A DNA stretch of 64,000 nt, from assembly GCA_016200085.1 (NCBI GenBank), contig JACQFL010000014.1, forward strand, positions 1-64,000, read 5' to 3'. The notes beneath the pieces are model-generated. The model ran no database searches. It saw only the letters and a list, made by a program, of their open reading frames with translations, and had not been told where the DNA came from. This document shows positions 50,098-58,174 of this stretch, one piece after another (position 1 is the stretch's first letter; every line of letters starts with the position of its first letter). Source of the stretch: Candidatus Rokuibacteriota bacterium. Its GTDB lineage: Bacteria > Methylomirabilota > Methylomirabilia > Rokubacteriales > CSP1-6. The translations under genes and the position numbers were made by a program.

Positions 50098-51188
50098 CCG
50101 ACGGCGCTCGCATCCTCGTCGTCGACGACACGCCCCAGAACGTCAAGCTCCTCCGCGACGTACTGGAGGCCAGGGGCTTCCGGCCCCTGACCGCGGCCTC
50201 CGGGAAGGAGGCGCTCGAGGTCCTGGCGAAGGAAGCGGTCGACCTCGTGCTGCTCGACGTCGTCATGCCCGAGATGAGCGGCTACGAGGTCTGTCGCGCC
50301 ATCCGCGAGCGCCACGGGCTCACGCTGCCCGTGGTGATGGTCACGGCCCTCGATCCGGCGACGGAGCGCGTGAAGGGCATCGAGGCGGGCGCCGACGATT
50401 TCCTCACCAAGCCCATCAACCAGGCGGAGCTGCTGGCGCGCGTGCGCTCGCTGCTCCGCATCAAGAGCCTGCACGACGAGCTGGCCGACCTGAACCGCTC
50501 GCTGGAAGCGCGCGTGGCCGAGCAGGTGGGCCAGCTCGATCGCCTCTCGCGCCTGAAGCGCTTCTTCTCGCCCCAGCTCGCCGAGCTCATCGTGAGCGGC
50601 GACGCCGAGGATCCGCTGCGCAGCCACCGGCGCGAGATCACCGTCGTCTTCCTCGACCTGCGCGGGTTCACGGCCTTCGCCGAGCGCGCCGAGCCGGAGG
50701 AGGTCATGGGCGTGCTCCGCGAGTACCACGCGGAGATGGGCGGGCTGATCCTCGCCCACGAGGGCACCCTCGAGCGCTTCACCGGCGACGGCATGATGAT
50801 CTTCTTCAACGATCCCCAGCCCGTGCCGAACCCCGCGGAGCGCGCGGTGCGCATGGCCCTCGAGATGCGCGCACGCGTCCAGGCGCTCGGCGAGGGCTGG
50901 CGCAAGCGGGAGTACGACCTCGCGTTCGGGATCGGGATCGCCCACGGCTACGCCACCATCGGGGCGATCGGCTTCGAGGGGCGGCTCGACTACGGGGCGA
51001 TCGGCACGGTGACGAACCTCGCCGCTCGGCTCTGCGGCGAGGCCAAGGCCGATCAGATTCTCATCACCCGCAGACTGCTGACCACGATCGAAGACCTCGT
51101 CAGCGCGGAGCCCATCGGCGAGCTGAGCCTGAAGGGGATCACCCGTCCCGTGCCGACCTTCAACGTGCTCGGCTTGAAGGAAGCCTGA
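50094..51188 (+). CDS. Response regulator with class III nucleotide cyclase output
   Basis: 364 residues. A receiver domain (D55 in VLLDVVMPE, KPINQAEL) is joined by a coiled coil (about 120-155) to a class III adenylate/guanylate cyclase catalytic domain. Metal-binding D188 (VFLDLRGFTAF) and D232 (TGDGMMIFF) are both kept, so it should be active. The substrate is probably ATP, but base specificity was not tested. With the kinase and receiver upstream it forms a phosphorelay that would end in cyclic nucleotide synthesis. Confidence 0.92.
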   Translation: MTDGARILVVDDTPQNVKLLRDVLEARGFRPLTAASGKEALEVLAKEAVDLVLLDVVMPEMSGYEVCRAIRERHGLTLPVVMVTALDPATERVKGIEAGADDFLTKPINQAELLARVRSLLRIKSLHDELADLNRSLEARVAEQVGQLDRLSRLKRFFSPQLAELIVSGDAEDPLRSHRREITVVFLDLRGFTAFAERAEPEEVMGVLREYHAEMGGLILAHEGTLERFTGDGMMIFFNDPQPVPNPAERAVRMALEMRARVQALGEGWRKREYDLAFGIGIAHGYATIGAIGFEGRLDYGAIGTVTNLAARLCGEAKADQILITRRLLTTIEDLVSAEPIGELSLKGITRPVPTFNVLGLKEA

Positions 51189-51543
51189 TCGCGCTCACCG
51201 CCGCCGGCCAGGACACGCGCTCGCCGTCGGCGCCGGGCCGATGGACCACGACGTATTCGCCGCGGTCCTCCGTCGTCAGCCCCGTGGCCGGCGTCGTTGC
51301 CAGCGAGTAGCGTCCCGTCGCATAGGTCACACCGCCGGACGTCTCCACCGTCGGCACGCCCAGTTCCAGACGCATGAACCCGGGCAAGTGGCCCGCGTCG
51401 TCGATGCCGAGGCTCTCCGAGTAGAGCACCGCGACCAGTGACGCGCTGCCGGCGACGGTGCGGGCCGCCATGTCGGCGTCGAGCCGCCGCGCCGCGGGCA
51501 GCCGGCTCGCGGCCTCGTGCGCGCTGTCCGTCGGCTCGCTCAT
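51160..51543 (-). CDS. Hypothetical protein, possibly SnoaL/DUF4440-like
   Basis: 127 residues. The central and C-terminal part (VTYATGRYSLATT, DRGEYVVVHRPGADGERV) resembles the last strands of DUF4440/NTF2-like proteins, but the match is weak and the N terminus is atypical. The last 29 bases overlap the convergent cyclase gene. It follows the DUF1501 gene after a six-base gap and may be the end of that operon. Confidence 0.4.
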   Translation of the reverse strand: MSEPTDSAHEAASRLPAARRLDADMAARTVAGSASLVAVLYSESLGIDDAGHLPGFMRLELGVPTVETSGGVTYATGRYSLATTPATGLTTEDRGEYVVVHRPGADGERVSWPAAVSAIRLPSSRAR

Positions 51544-51549
51544 CGCCTC

Positions 51550-52785
51550 TTATGCGAAGAGCCCGAGCGGCGCCTGCGGCCCGCGCCAGCCGGGGAACAG
51601 AGACGCGGCGGAGGCGACGCCGAGGTGGCGGCTCGCGACCTCGCCGAACAGCGCGCGGAAGTCGGTCGTCACCGCGACGTCGCGGCCCTCGAACAGCTGC
51701 TCGCGGGCCAGTCCGGGCCAGCGGCCGTAGACCTTGCCGCCGTGGACGTTGCCGCCCAGGACGAGCATGGCCGTGGCGTGACCGTGATCGGTGCCGCGAT
51801 TGCCGTTCTCGGCGACGGTGCGGCCGAACTCCGACATCGTGAGCACCACGACATCCGCCATCCTGTCGCCGAGGTCTCGCGAGAAAGCCGCGATGGCGGC
51901 GCCGAGATCCGTCAGCCTGTTGGCGAGTTGCCCCTTCTCGTTGCCCTGGCCGACGTGGGTGTCCCAGCCGCCAACGTCCGCGAAGGCGACCTCGACGCCG
52001 ACGTCGCCACGGATCAGCTGCGCGATCTGCCGGAGGGACTGGCCGAGCCGCCCGTTGGGGTACTCGGCGCCGTTCTGCGGGGCGATCCGCGCGACACCCG
52101 CGCTCTTCAGGAGCTTCACCGCCTCGAAGGTCTCGCGCCCGGTGCCGTAGAGCAGGTCGCGCACGCCCTGCTCGTACATCGACTCGAAGCCCTGACGTGC
52201 CGCCGCGTTCGGGCCCGGGCGGACGTCGAAGTCGGCGACGTTCTGCATGGCGACGGCTCCGATCTCGCCGCGCAGGCACCGCGGCAGCGAGGGGCCCAGC
52301 GCGACGGCGCGGAACGCCGAGCCCCGGGCCGGCAAGGCCTTCACGGCGCGGGCGAGCCAGCCGTCCGGCGTGCTCTTGACGCCCGGCGTGCCCGTCTCCA
52401 TGTAGTCCTGCGCGTCGAAATGCGAGCGGGTGGTGTCGGGCGAGCCGCAGGCGTGGACGACGGCGAGCGAGCGGTTCTCCCAGAGGGGCATCAGCGGCGC
52501 CAGCGCGGGATGCAGGGCGAAGAATCCGTCGAGGTCCACGGAGCGCTCACTCTCGCCACGGCGCGGCGCCTGGATGGCGATGCCGGGCCGCCCCGTCGCA
52601 TACGACCGATCGCCGTACGGCGCCACCATGCTGAGCCCGTCGACCGCCCCGCGCTGGAAGATCGCGACCAGCACCTTGCGCTGTCCCTCGGCCGCCGCCG
52701 CCGCCCGCAGCAGGAACCGCGGCGCCGACCCCAGCGCCACCAGCGCGCACGCCCCGCCCTTCACGAACGTCCTTCGCGTCACCAC
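51550..52785 (-). CDS. DUF1501 family Tat-exported protein
   Basis: 411 residues. A twin-arginine signal (TRRTFVKGGACALVALG) precedes a sulfatase-like DUF1501 domain with VVHACGSPDTTRSHFDAQDYME, GGWDTHVGQG and LTMSEFGRTVAENGNRGTDHG, the histidines and aspartates expected of the alkaline-phosphatase-like fold. Two adjacent GTG codons follow GAGGAG. DUF1501 and DUF1800 genes, as here, are commonly paired; the pair is thought to be secreted and has no assigned function. Confidence 0.9.
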   Translation of the reverse strand: MVTRRTFVKGGACALVALGSAPRFLLRAAAAAEGQRKVLVAIFQRGAVDGLSMVAPYGDRSYATGRPGIAIQAPRRGESERSVDLDGFFALHPALAPLMPLWENRSLAVVHACGSPDTTRSHFDAQDYMETGTPGVKSTPDGWLARAVKALPARGSAFRAVALGPSLPRCLRGEIGAVAMQNVADFDVRPGPNAAARQGFESMYEQGVRDLLYGTGRETFEAVKLLKSAGVARIAPQNGAEYPNGRLGQSLRQIAQLIRGDVGVEVAFADVGGWDTHVGQGNEKGQLANRLTDLGAAIAAFSRDLGDRMADVVVLTMSEFGRTVAENGNRGTDHGHATAMLVLGGNVHGGKVYGRWPGLAREQLFEGRDVAVTTDFRALFGEVASRHLGVASAASLFPGWRGPQAPLGLFA

Positions 52786-52820
52786 AGTTGTCTTCTCCTC
52801 GCCGTCGAGGCCCCTTCGAA

Positions 52821-54458
52821 TTATCGTCGCTGGAAGTCCGGCGAGCCGATGACCAGCGCGAGCAGCGTCGCCACATCCGTGTCCGCCGGGCCCCGGTCGT
52901 CCGGGGTCTTGCGCACGATCTGCGGATCGTCGAGCTGGGCGAGCAGCACCTGCCGCGTGGCCGCGGCCGGCTCCCCCGGCAGCACGCGCGCGAGCAGGCG
53001 GTCCATCACCATCGCGGGTTGCTCGCGGTCGCCGGGCGGCACCAGCGCCCCCACGTCCACGCGCACGCCGTCGAGGCGACGGCTCGCCAGCGCGAGCCCG
53101 AAGTTCATCCGCGCCAGGAGCGCGCCGGGATTGACCCACGCCTCCGCGCGGTCGGGATAGCCCGTCGGCGGCTCGCACTCGTAGAGCTTCTCGCCGATGG
53201 CCCCGGCGGCCCGCGCCAGCGCGACGCCGCCGCGCGCGTCCACGGTGCCGTCGAGCGCGCGCACCGCGGAGACCACGAACTCGAAGGGCCGCTTGATCTT
53301 CGCCCGGTAGGCGGCGTTCGCGTAGAACTCCTCCGCGGTGAGGATCGTGCGCAGCATGGCCTTGACGTCGCCGTCGGTGCGGAGGTACGTCGTGGCGACG
53401 CGGTCCACCAGGCTCGCGGGCGCGTCGTCGGCGACGAAGCGCCGCACCAGCTTGGCGGCGACGAAGCGCGCGGTCGAGGGGTGGCGCACGAGGATGTCCA
53501 TCACGCGCTCGCCGTCATCCTGGCCGCCGCCGGCCGGGATGCGCTGGCCGAGCACGAGCTTCTCGCCCCGGTCGTGGACCTGCCCGCGGAAGACGAAGCG
53601 CCCGTCGGCCTGCGGCCGCTCGATGCCCCAGCCCGTGAACGCTCGCGCGACCTCGGTGACGTCCTGCTGGGTGTAGCCGCCGTCGACCCCGAGCGTGTGG
53701 AGCTCCATCAGCTCGCGGGCGTAGTTCTCGTTGAGCCCCATCTTCTTGCCGCGCTGGGGGCCGAACGGCATCGTGAAGTCGGGCCGCACGCTCAGATAGT
53801 TGTCCAGGTAGAAGAGCATGGCCGGGTGGCGCGAGGTGGCGCGCACCAGGTCGCGGAACCGGCCGAGCGCGTGGGGCCGGATGGCGTCGCGCTCGTAGGC
53901 TGTGAGGTACCACTTCACCACGCCCTTGGGAGCGTTGACGTTGAAGTGGTTGAACCAGAAGTCGACCATGACCTCCTCGAGCTGACGCTCGCTCGACACG
54001 GCGCGCACGGCCTTGGCGGCCTGGAGCTCGGCCACGATGCGGTACGGCCGCTTCTGGGGCGGGTAAGCCTCCATGGCCTGCTGGCGCGTCATCTGCCCGC
54101 TCGCGACCTTCTCCCGGACGTCCCGGGCCGGCCGCGGGTACTCCTTCAGCATCGCGTCGATCGGCAGGGTCAGCGACGTGAGGGTCGCGACCTCCTTGGC
54201 GACGACCGGGTCGTCCAGGCGTCGTGGATCCAGCTGCTGCTCCAGCCAGGCCCGCACCCCGATCGCCTGCACGCGCGCGACGTCCCCGGGGCGCGGGCCA
54301 TACGTGGCGCGGCTCAGCAGGTGGAGGATCTTCCGCGTCTCCTCCGTCGTCGCGGGGGCTGGCGCGGCGACCTCGGCGCCCACGAGGTCGGGTCGGGCCA
54401 TCCGCCCTGCCCCGACGGCGACGGCGATGAGCCCGACGACGAGCGCGAACCGTCTCAT
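52821..54458 (-). CDS. DUF1800 family secreted protein
   Basis: 545 residues with a signal peptide (RRFALVVGLIAVAVGAG). The DUF1800 domain is complete: LLSRATYGPRPGDVARV, MVDFWFNHFNV, HPAMLFYLDNYLS, GLNENYARELMELHTLGVDGGYTQ and FTGWGI. Domain function is unknown. The start overlaps the end of the DUF3106 gene (ATGA) and the DUF1501 gene follows after 35 bases. Confidence 0.92.
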   Translation of the reverse strand: MRRFALVVGLIAVAVGAGRMARPDLVGAEVAAPAPATTEETRKILHLLSRATYGPRPGDVARVQAIGVRAWLEQQLDPRRLDDPVVAKEVATLTSLTLPIDAMLKEYPRPARDVREKVASGQMTRQQAMEAYPPQKRPYRIVAELQAAKAVRAVSSERQLEEVMVDFWFNHFNVNAPKGVVKWYLTAYERDAIRPHALGRFRDLVRATSRHPAMLFYLDNYLSVRPDFTMPFGPQRGKKMGLNENYARELMELHTLGVDGGYTQQDVTEVARAFTGWGIERPQADGRFVFRGQVHDRGEKLVLGQRIPAGGGQDDGERVMDILVRHPSTARFVAAKLVRRFVADDAPASLVDRVATTYLRTDGDVKAMLRTILTAEEFYANAAYRAKIKRPFEFVVSAVRALDGTVDARGGVALARAAGAIGEKLYECEPPTGYPDRAEAWVNPGALLARMNFGLALASRRLDGVRVDVGALVPPGDREQPAMVMDRLLARVLPGEPAAATRQVLLAQLDDPQIVRKTPDDRGPADTDVATLLALVIGSPDFQRR

Positions 54459-55102
54459 GGCGACGGCGCCGGGGGGCCGTTCGGACGGTTGAGGCCAGGA
54501 CGCCGGAGACCCTGCGGCGGGCGGAGCTTTTGCCGCTGCTCCGGCGTCAGGTGCTGCCACCGCTCGCGCAGCGTCTGCCGCTCCTCGGGCGTCATCTGCT
54601 GCCACCGCTGGTAGTTCTGCATCACGCGCTCCCGCTCGGCCGGAGACATGCTCTGCAGGCGCTGGAAGCGCTGCATGATGCGCTCGCGGCGGTCCGCGGG
54701 CAGGCTCTGGAAGCGGTCGTACGCCTGCTGCAGCTCCTGGCGCCGCGCCTCGGGCAGCTCGTTCCAGCGCTTGAAGTCCTGCAGGATGCGCTGCTTCTCC
54801 TCCGGCTTGAGGTTCTGGAAGCGCTGGAAGCTCTGGCGCGCGCTCTTCCGCTCGTCCGGCGACATCCGGTTCCACTGCTGATAGTTGTTCTGGATGCGCT
54901 GGCGCTCCTCGGCGGGCAGGCTGCGCCACCGCTCGAGGTTCTTCTCGGCCACCGCGCGCTCCTCGGGCGACAGCCGATCGAGCCCCTGGATCGGCGCCGG
55001 GCCCGGCGTCGCGCCGGGCGTCTGACCCCACGCGACTTCCAGCGCCCCCAGCACGAGCAGCGCGAGCAGGAGCAGGAGGCCCAGCAGCATCCGCGCGGTC
55101 AC
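54455..55102 (-). CDS. DUF3106 repeat protein
   Basis: 215 residues. A hydrophobic signal/anchor (LLGLLLLLALLVLGALEVAWG) leads into seven consecutive 18-residue repeats of the pattern W/F-x-x-(L/M)-x-P-(E/D)-E-R-(x9), for example RFQSLPADRRERIMQ. These should form paired amphipathic helices. DUF3106 proteins are periplasmic and uncharacterised. The GTG start overlaps the previous stop (GTGA) and the stop overlaps the DUF1800 start, so the operon is tightly coupled. Confidence 0.85.
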   Translation of the reverse strand: MTARMLLGLLLLLALLVLGALEVAWGQTPGATPGPAPIQGLDRLSPEERAVAEKNLERWRSLPAEERQRIQNNYQQWNRMSPDERKSARQSFQRFQNLKPEEKQRILQDFKRWNELPEARRQELQQAYDRFQSLPADRRERIMQRFQRLQSMSPAERERVMQNYQRWQQMTPEERQTLRERWQHLTPEQRQKLRPPQGLRRPGLNRPNGPPAPSP

Positions 55103-55404
55103 GGTTGCTTGCCTCCCGGCGAGGCCGGCGGGCGCGGCGCCGGCGGCGCCTGGCCCGGCGAGGCGCCGCTGACCGTCGGCGAGTCCAGGACGCGCAGCTG
55201 CTCCAGCATGCGCATCCGCTCGAAGAGACTCAGCCGGCGGTAGAGGTCGCGATCCCGGGCCAGGTCCGTCTCCTTCAGGAGATCGAAGTTCAACAGCAGC
55301 TCCGCATCCGGCGCCGGCTCCACGGGTCCCGTGGCCCAGGCCCGGGAGGCCAGCGTTGTCACCGCGAGCGTCACGGCCGCCGCCCATCGGCCGGCGTGCC
55401 CCAT
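55099..55404 (-). CDS. Small secreted protein in the ECF sigma operon
   Basis: 101 residues with a signal peptide (WAAAVTLAVTTLASRAWA). The mature part has a helical LLLNFDLLKETDLARDRDLYRRLSL segment and a Pro/Gly-rich end. It resembles the C-terminal leucine/aspartate stretch of the anti-sigma protein encoded upstream (NLDLLENLDVIHNLD), which may mean shared ancestry or interaction. It overlaps both neighbours by four bases. No family is recognised. Confidence 0.7.
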   Translation of the reverse strand: MGHAGRWAAAVTLAVTTLASRAWATGPVEPAPDAELLLNFDLLKETDLARDRDLYRRLSLFERMRMLEQLRVLDSPTVSGASPGQAPPAPRPPASPGGKQP

Positions 55405-55892
55405 CAGCCTTTCCGGGAAGTCTCGAGGCCATCCAGGTTGTGGATCACGTCGAGGTTCTCGAGCAGGTCCAGGTTCTCCACGATGCCGTACTGCCGCAGG
55501 AGATCGAGCCGCGCGCCGAGGACCGCCTGCTCCACGGAGGCGACGTCGACGGTCGCCGGCTGCTGCCCGCCCCGCACGGCGATGAAGACGAGCGCGGCGG
55601 CGAGGCTCGCCGACAGCGCGAGGGGCACGGGGCGCCGCCACCACGCGGTCCACGCGCGATGCCGGCGCGCCTCGAGCTTCTCGCGAAGCTCGGTGCGGTA
55701 ACGGCCCCAGGGCACGGCCGGCGGCTCGGGCGCGGTGCGCGCCAGGCTCTCGAGGATCCCGCCGAAGGCCGCGAGACTCTCGCGGCAGGCCGCGCAGGTT
55801 GCGAGGTGGCCGGCCACCCGCTCGTGCTCGGCGGCCGCGAGCTCGCCCTTGGCGTACGGGATGAGCTCGGTCTCGGGATGCGTCAGCGCCAT
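55404..55892 (-). CDS. Anti-sigma factor with zf-HC2 domain
   Basis: 162 residues. An N-terminal zinc-binding HC2 motif (HLATCAACRESL) is followed by a linker, one transmembrane helix (VPLALSASLAAALVFIAV) and a periplasmic tail. This is the standard layout of a membrane anti-sigma factor that binds an ECF sigma factor. It starts one base after the stop of the sigma gene. Confidence 0.88.
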   Translation of the reverse strand: MALTHPETELIPYAKGELAAAEHERVAGHLATCAACRESLAAFGGILESLARTAPEPPAVPWGRYRTELREKLEARRHRAWTAWWRRPVPLALSASLAAALVFIAVRGGQQPATVDVASVEQAVLGARLDLLRQYGIVENLDLLENLDVIHNLDGLETSRKG

Positions 55893-55893
55893 G

Positions 55894-56466
55894 TCAGGCC
55901 TTCCCCAGTGTCGCACGCAACGAGATGAGCGCGCGGTGCAGGTGGACGCGCACGGTGGCCTCGGAGCACGAGAGCACGCCAGCGATCTCGCGCGTGGGCA
56001 GCTCGTCCTGCACGTGCAGCGTCACCACGGCGCGCTGCTGGGGCGAGAGCGTCGCCACGGCCGCCCACAGCTGTGTCATCACCTGCTCCCGGCCCAGGCC
56101 TGCGAGCGGGTCCACGGGCTCGGCCGGCTGTCGCTCGATGACGGCCTCGCGGCCGTCGGGCTCGTCCGGCCGGCCGCCGCCGAGGACGCGCTTCCACCAC
56201 GCGTGCTTGCGCCGGTGATCCAGGCACAGGTTGACGAGGATCCGGTAGAACCACGTCGAGAACCTGGCGCGTCCGCCGAAGCCGCCCGCGGCCTGGTAGA
56301 GTCGGATGAAGGCTTCCTGCGACACGTCGCGCGCCTCCTCGCCGTCGCGCAGCACGGACCACGCGATGCGATAGGCGCGCTCCTGGTAGCGCGCGACGAG
56401 GAGGTCGAAGGCCGCCTCGTCCCGCTCCGCCACGCGCTGGCACAGTGCTTCATCGCTCGGCTCCAC
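55894..56466 (-). CDS. ECF RNA polymerase sigma factor
   Basis: 190 residues, RpoE-like. Region 2 is clear (FDLLVARYQERAYRIAWSVL, DVSQEAFIRLYQ, FSTWFYRILVNLCLDHRR), as is region 4 with its helix-turn-helix (LSPQQRAVVTLHVQDELPTREIAGVLSCSEATVRVHLHRAL, given here in order with breaks between helices). It heads a seven-gene minus-strand operon with its anti-sigma factor and secreted proteins, and probably activates its own promoter. The envelope signal is not known. Confidence 0.93.
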   Translation of the reverse strand: MEPSDEALCQRVAERDEAAFDLLVARYQERAYRIAWSVLRDGEEARDVSQEAFIRLYQAAGGFGGRARFSTWFYRILVNLCLDHRRKHAWWKRVLGGGRPDEPDGREAVIERQPAEPVDPLAGLGREQVMTQLWAAVATLSPQQRAVVTLHVQDELPTREIAGVLSCSEATVRVHLHRALISLRATLGKA

Positions 56467-56558
56467 GCCCGCTCAGTCCCCTGACCGTCAATGGTCCCAG
56501 ACCGTGTTCGCTCGAAGCAAGGAAAGCCGCGCCCGTCGGAGCGGGCGCGGCGTCAGCG

Positions 56559-56930
56559 TCAGCGGTTGGGCCGTTCCTGGCGCACGTCGCGCTTGTCCTG
56601 GCCGCGGTCCCGGACGTCCTGGCGGCGGTCCCGCTTGTCCCGGTTGACGTCGCGGCGATCCTGGCGGAGATCGCGCGCGTCCTTCTTCACGGCGTTCTGA
56701 TCGCCCGCCTGCTTGTCGGTCTTGAGCTCCTGCCGGTCCTCGCGGATGTCACGCCGGTCGCCGCGGATGTCGCGGCTGTCCTGGCGGATGTCGCGGTTGT
56801 CCTGACGCACGTCCTGCCGGTCCTGGCGGAGGTCCTGCCGATCGCGCCCGACGTCCTGGGCCCACGCCGGCCCGCCCATCAGCGCCGTGGCCAGCGCCCC
56901 GGAGAACATCACTGCAGTCGCTCGGTTCAT
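56559..56930 (-). CDS. Periplasmic Arg/Asp heptad-repeat protein
   Basis: 123 residues. A signal peptide (cut near AWAQD) is followed by almost nothing but charged heptads such as RQDRQDV, RQDNRDI and REDRQEL, a pattern giving highly charged helices. The DNA shows matching 21-bp repeats. No family role is known. A GGGAGGACGCG site precedes the ATG. It lies upstream of, and in the same direction as, the ECF operon but separated from it by 92 bp. Confidence 0.75.
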   Translation of the reverse strand: MNRATAVMFSGALATALMGGPAWAQDVGRDRQDLRQDRQDVRQDNRDIRQDSRDIRGDRRDIREDRQELKTDKQAGDQNAVKKDARDLRQDRRDVNRDKRDRRQDVRDRGQDKRDVRQERPNR

Positions 56931-57003
56931 CGCGTCCTCCCGCCTGCAACGTTGACTGCTTGCCGATATGACGGAAGGAGTAATCGCAGCGTTTACGGGC
57001 CGG

Positions 57004-58170
57004 TCAATCCAGAATCACCAGGCCGCGGACCGAGCCGTTCAGCACCGTGGCTCCCACCCGGGTGACGAGCACGGTGTCCTTGACCTGGACGCCCGCGAGG
57101 CCGATGTCGTACCAGGCCGTCTCGAGGGCCAGAACCATCCCGGCCTCCAGCCGCTCGTCGCCGCCCCGCGCCAGCGTCGGCGCCTCGCTCGGGCTCAGCC
57201 CGACGCCGTGGCCCGATGCGGCGAGGCGGACTCCATCGGAGCCCGCCGCCGGCGCGCGCTCGAGGGCGGCAGCGACCAGGCCGCCGGCCGCCACACCCGG
57301 CCGGATCGAGTCGATGGCCGCCTCGAGCCCGGCCTGCGCCGCCGCGTGCGCGGCTTCGATGCGCGAGGTGGGCGCGCCCATCACCGCCGTCCGCCCCAGA
57401 GTCGCGTGATAGCCCTGCCAGGAGCAGCAGACGTCGAACCGGACGACCTCACCGGCACGCAGCGCGCGGTCCGACGGAGCCGCGGCCGGCAGCGCGGCGC
57501 GCGCGCCCGTCGCGATCACGGCCGCGACGGGTCGGGCCCCGCGCGCGTCGACCTCGCGCCGCCAGAGCGTGACGGCCTCGCGCTCGCTGACCCCGGGCGC
57601 GAGCATCTGGATGACCGCGTTCAGGCTTTCTTCCGCCGCGCGCAGCGCGCGCTGCGCGGCTTCGATCTCCCACGGGCCCTTGACGGCACGGGCGCGCCGC
57701 AGGGCCGTGGACGCCTCGATCGGCTCGCGGCCCTCGAGCCCGGCCACGAGCGCGCGCCACGCGCGTGCGGTGAGCCCGCTCTCGTCGAGGCCGATCCTGC
57801 CCGAGACGCCGAGCTGCGCGAGCGCCGCGGCGAGCGCCCCGGCCGGGGCCGGCGCGGTGGCATCGACGAGCGCCGCCACGCGGTGGGCGTCCTCGCCGTC
57901 GCCCTTCGCCAGGGGGAGCTCACCGTGGCAGCGGACGACGTCGGCCGACGGGCCGTCGATGACGATCCCGGGCGCCTCGGCGGCGGGCACCACCAGCGCG
58001 GTGGCGGCGCCGCGGGCGAAGACGGCGAGGATCTCGCCGCCGGCGCGGCCGGGCACGACGCTCTCGAAGCCGGTGACGTAACGCACGTTGGCCGCGGCGG
58101 TGGCCACGAGCGCGTCCACGCCCGCCGCGTCCAGGGCCTCCGTCAGGCGCTCGGACTGGTGCGGGTACAC
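57004..58170 (-). CDS. M24 family peptidase-like protein with lost metal ligands
   Basis: 388 residues with an N-terminal creatinase-like domain and a C-terminal pita-bread fold. D246 (VRFDVCC), H321 (SGHGVGL) and E350 (LALETAWY) match metal ligands of Xaa-Pro peptidases, but the second aspartate is T257 (YHATLGRT) and the last glutamate is K364 (VQVKDTV). Two of five ligands are thus missing, and a dinuclear centre is unlikely. It may be a metal-independent hydrolase like creatinase, or a non-catalytic relative. GTG start; the gene follows the SDR gene after four bases. Confidence 0.85.
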   Translation of the reverse strand: MYPHQSERLTEALDAAGVDALVATAAANVRYVTGFESVVPGRAGGEILAVFARGAATALVVPAAEAPGIVIDGPSADVVRCHGELPLAKGDGEDAHRVAALVDATAPAPAGALAAALAQLGVSGRIGLDESGLTARAWRALVAGLEGREPIEASTALRRARAVKGPWEIEAAQRALRAAEESLNAVIQMLAPGVSEREAVTLWRREVDARGARPVAAVIATGARAALPAAAPSDRALRAGEVVRFDVCCSWQGYHATLGRTAVMGAPTSRIEAAHAAAQAGLEAAIDSIRPGVAAGGLVAAALERAPAAGSDGVRLAASGHGVGLSPSEAPTLARGGDERLEAGMVLALETAWYDIGLAGVQVKDTVLVTRVGATVLNGSVRGLVILD

Positions 58171-58174
58171 GCGC

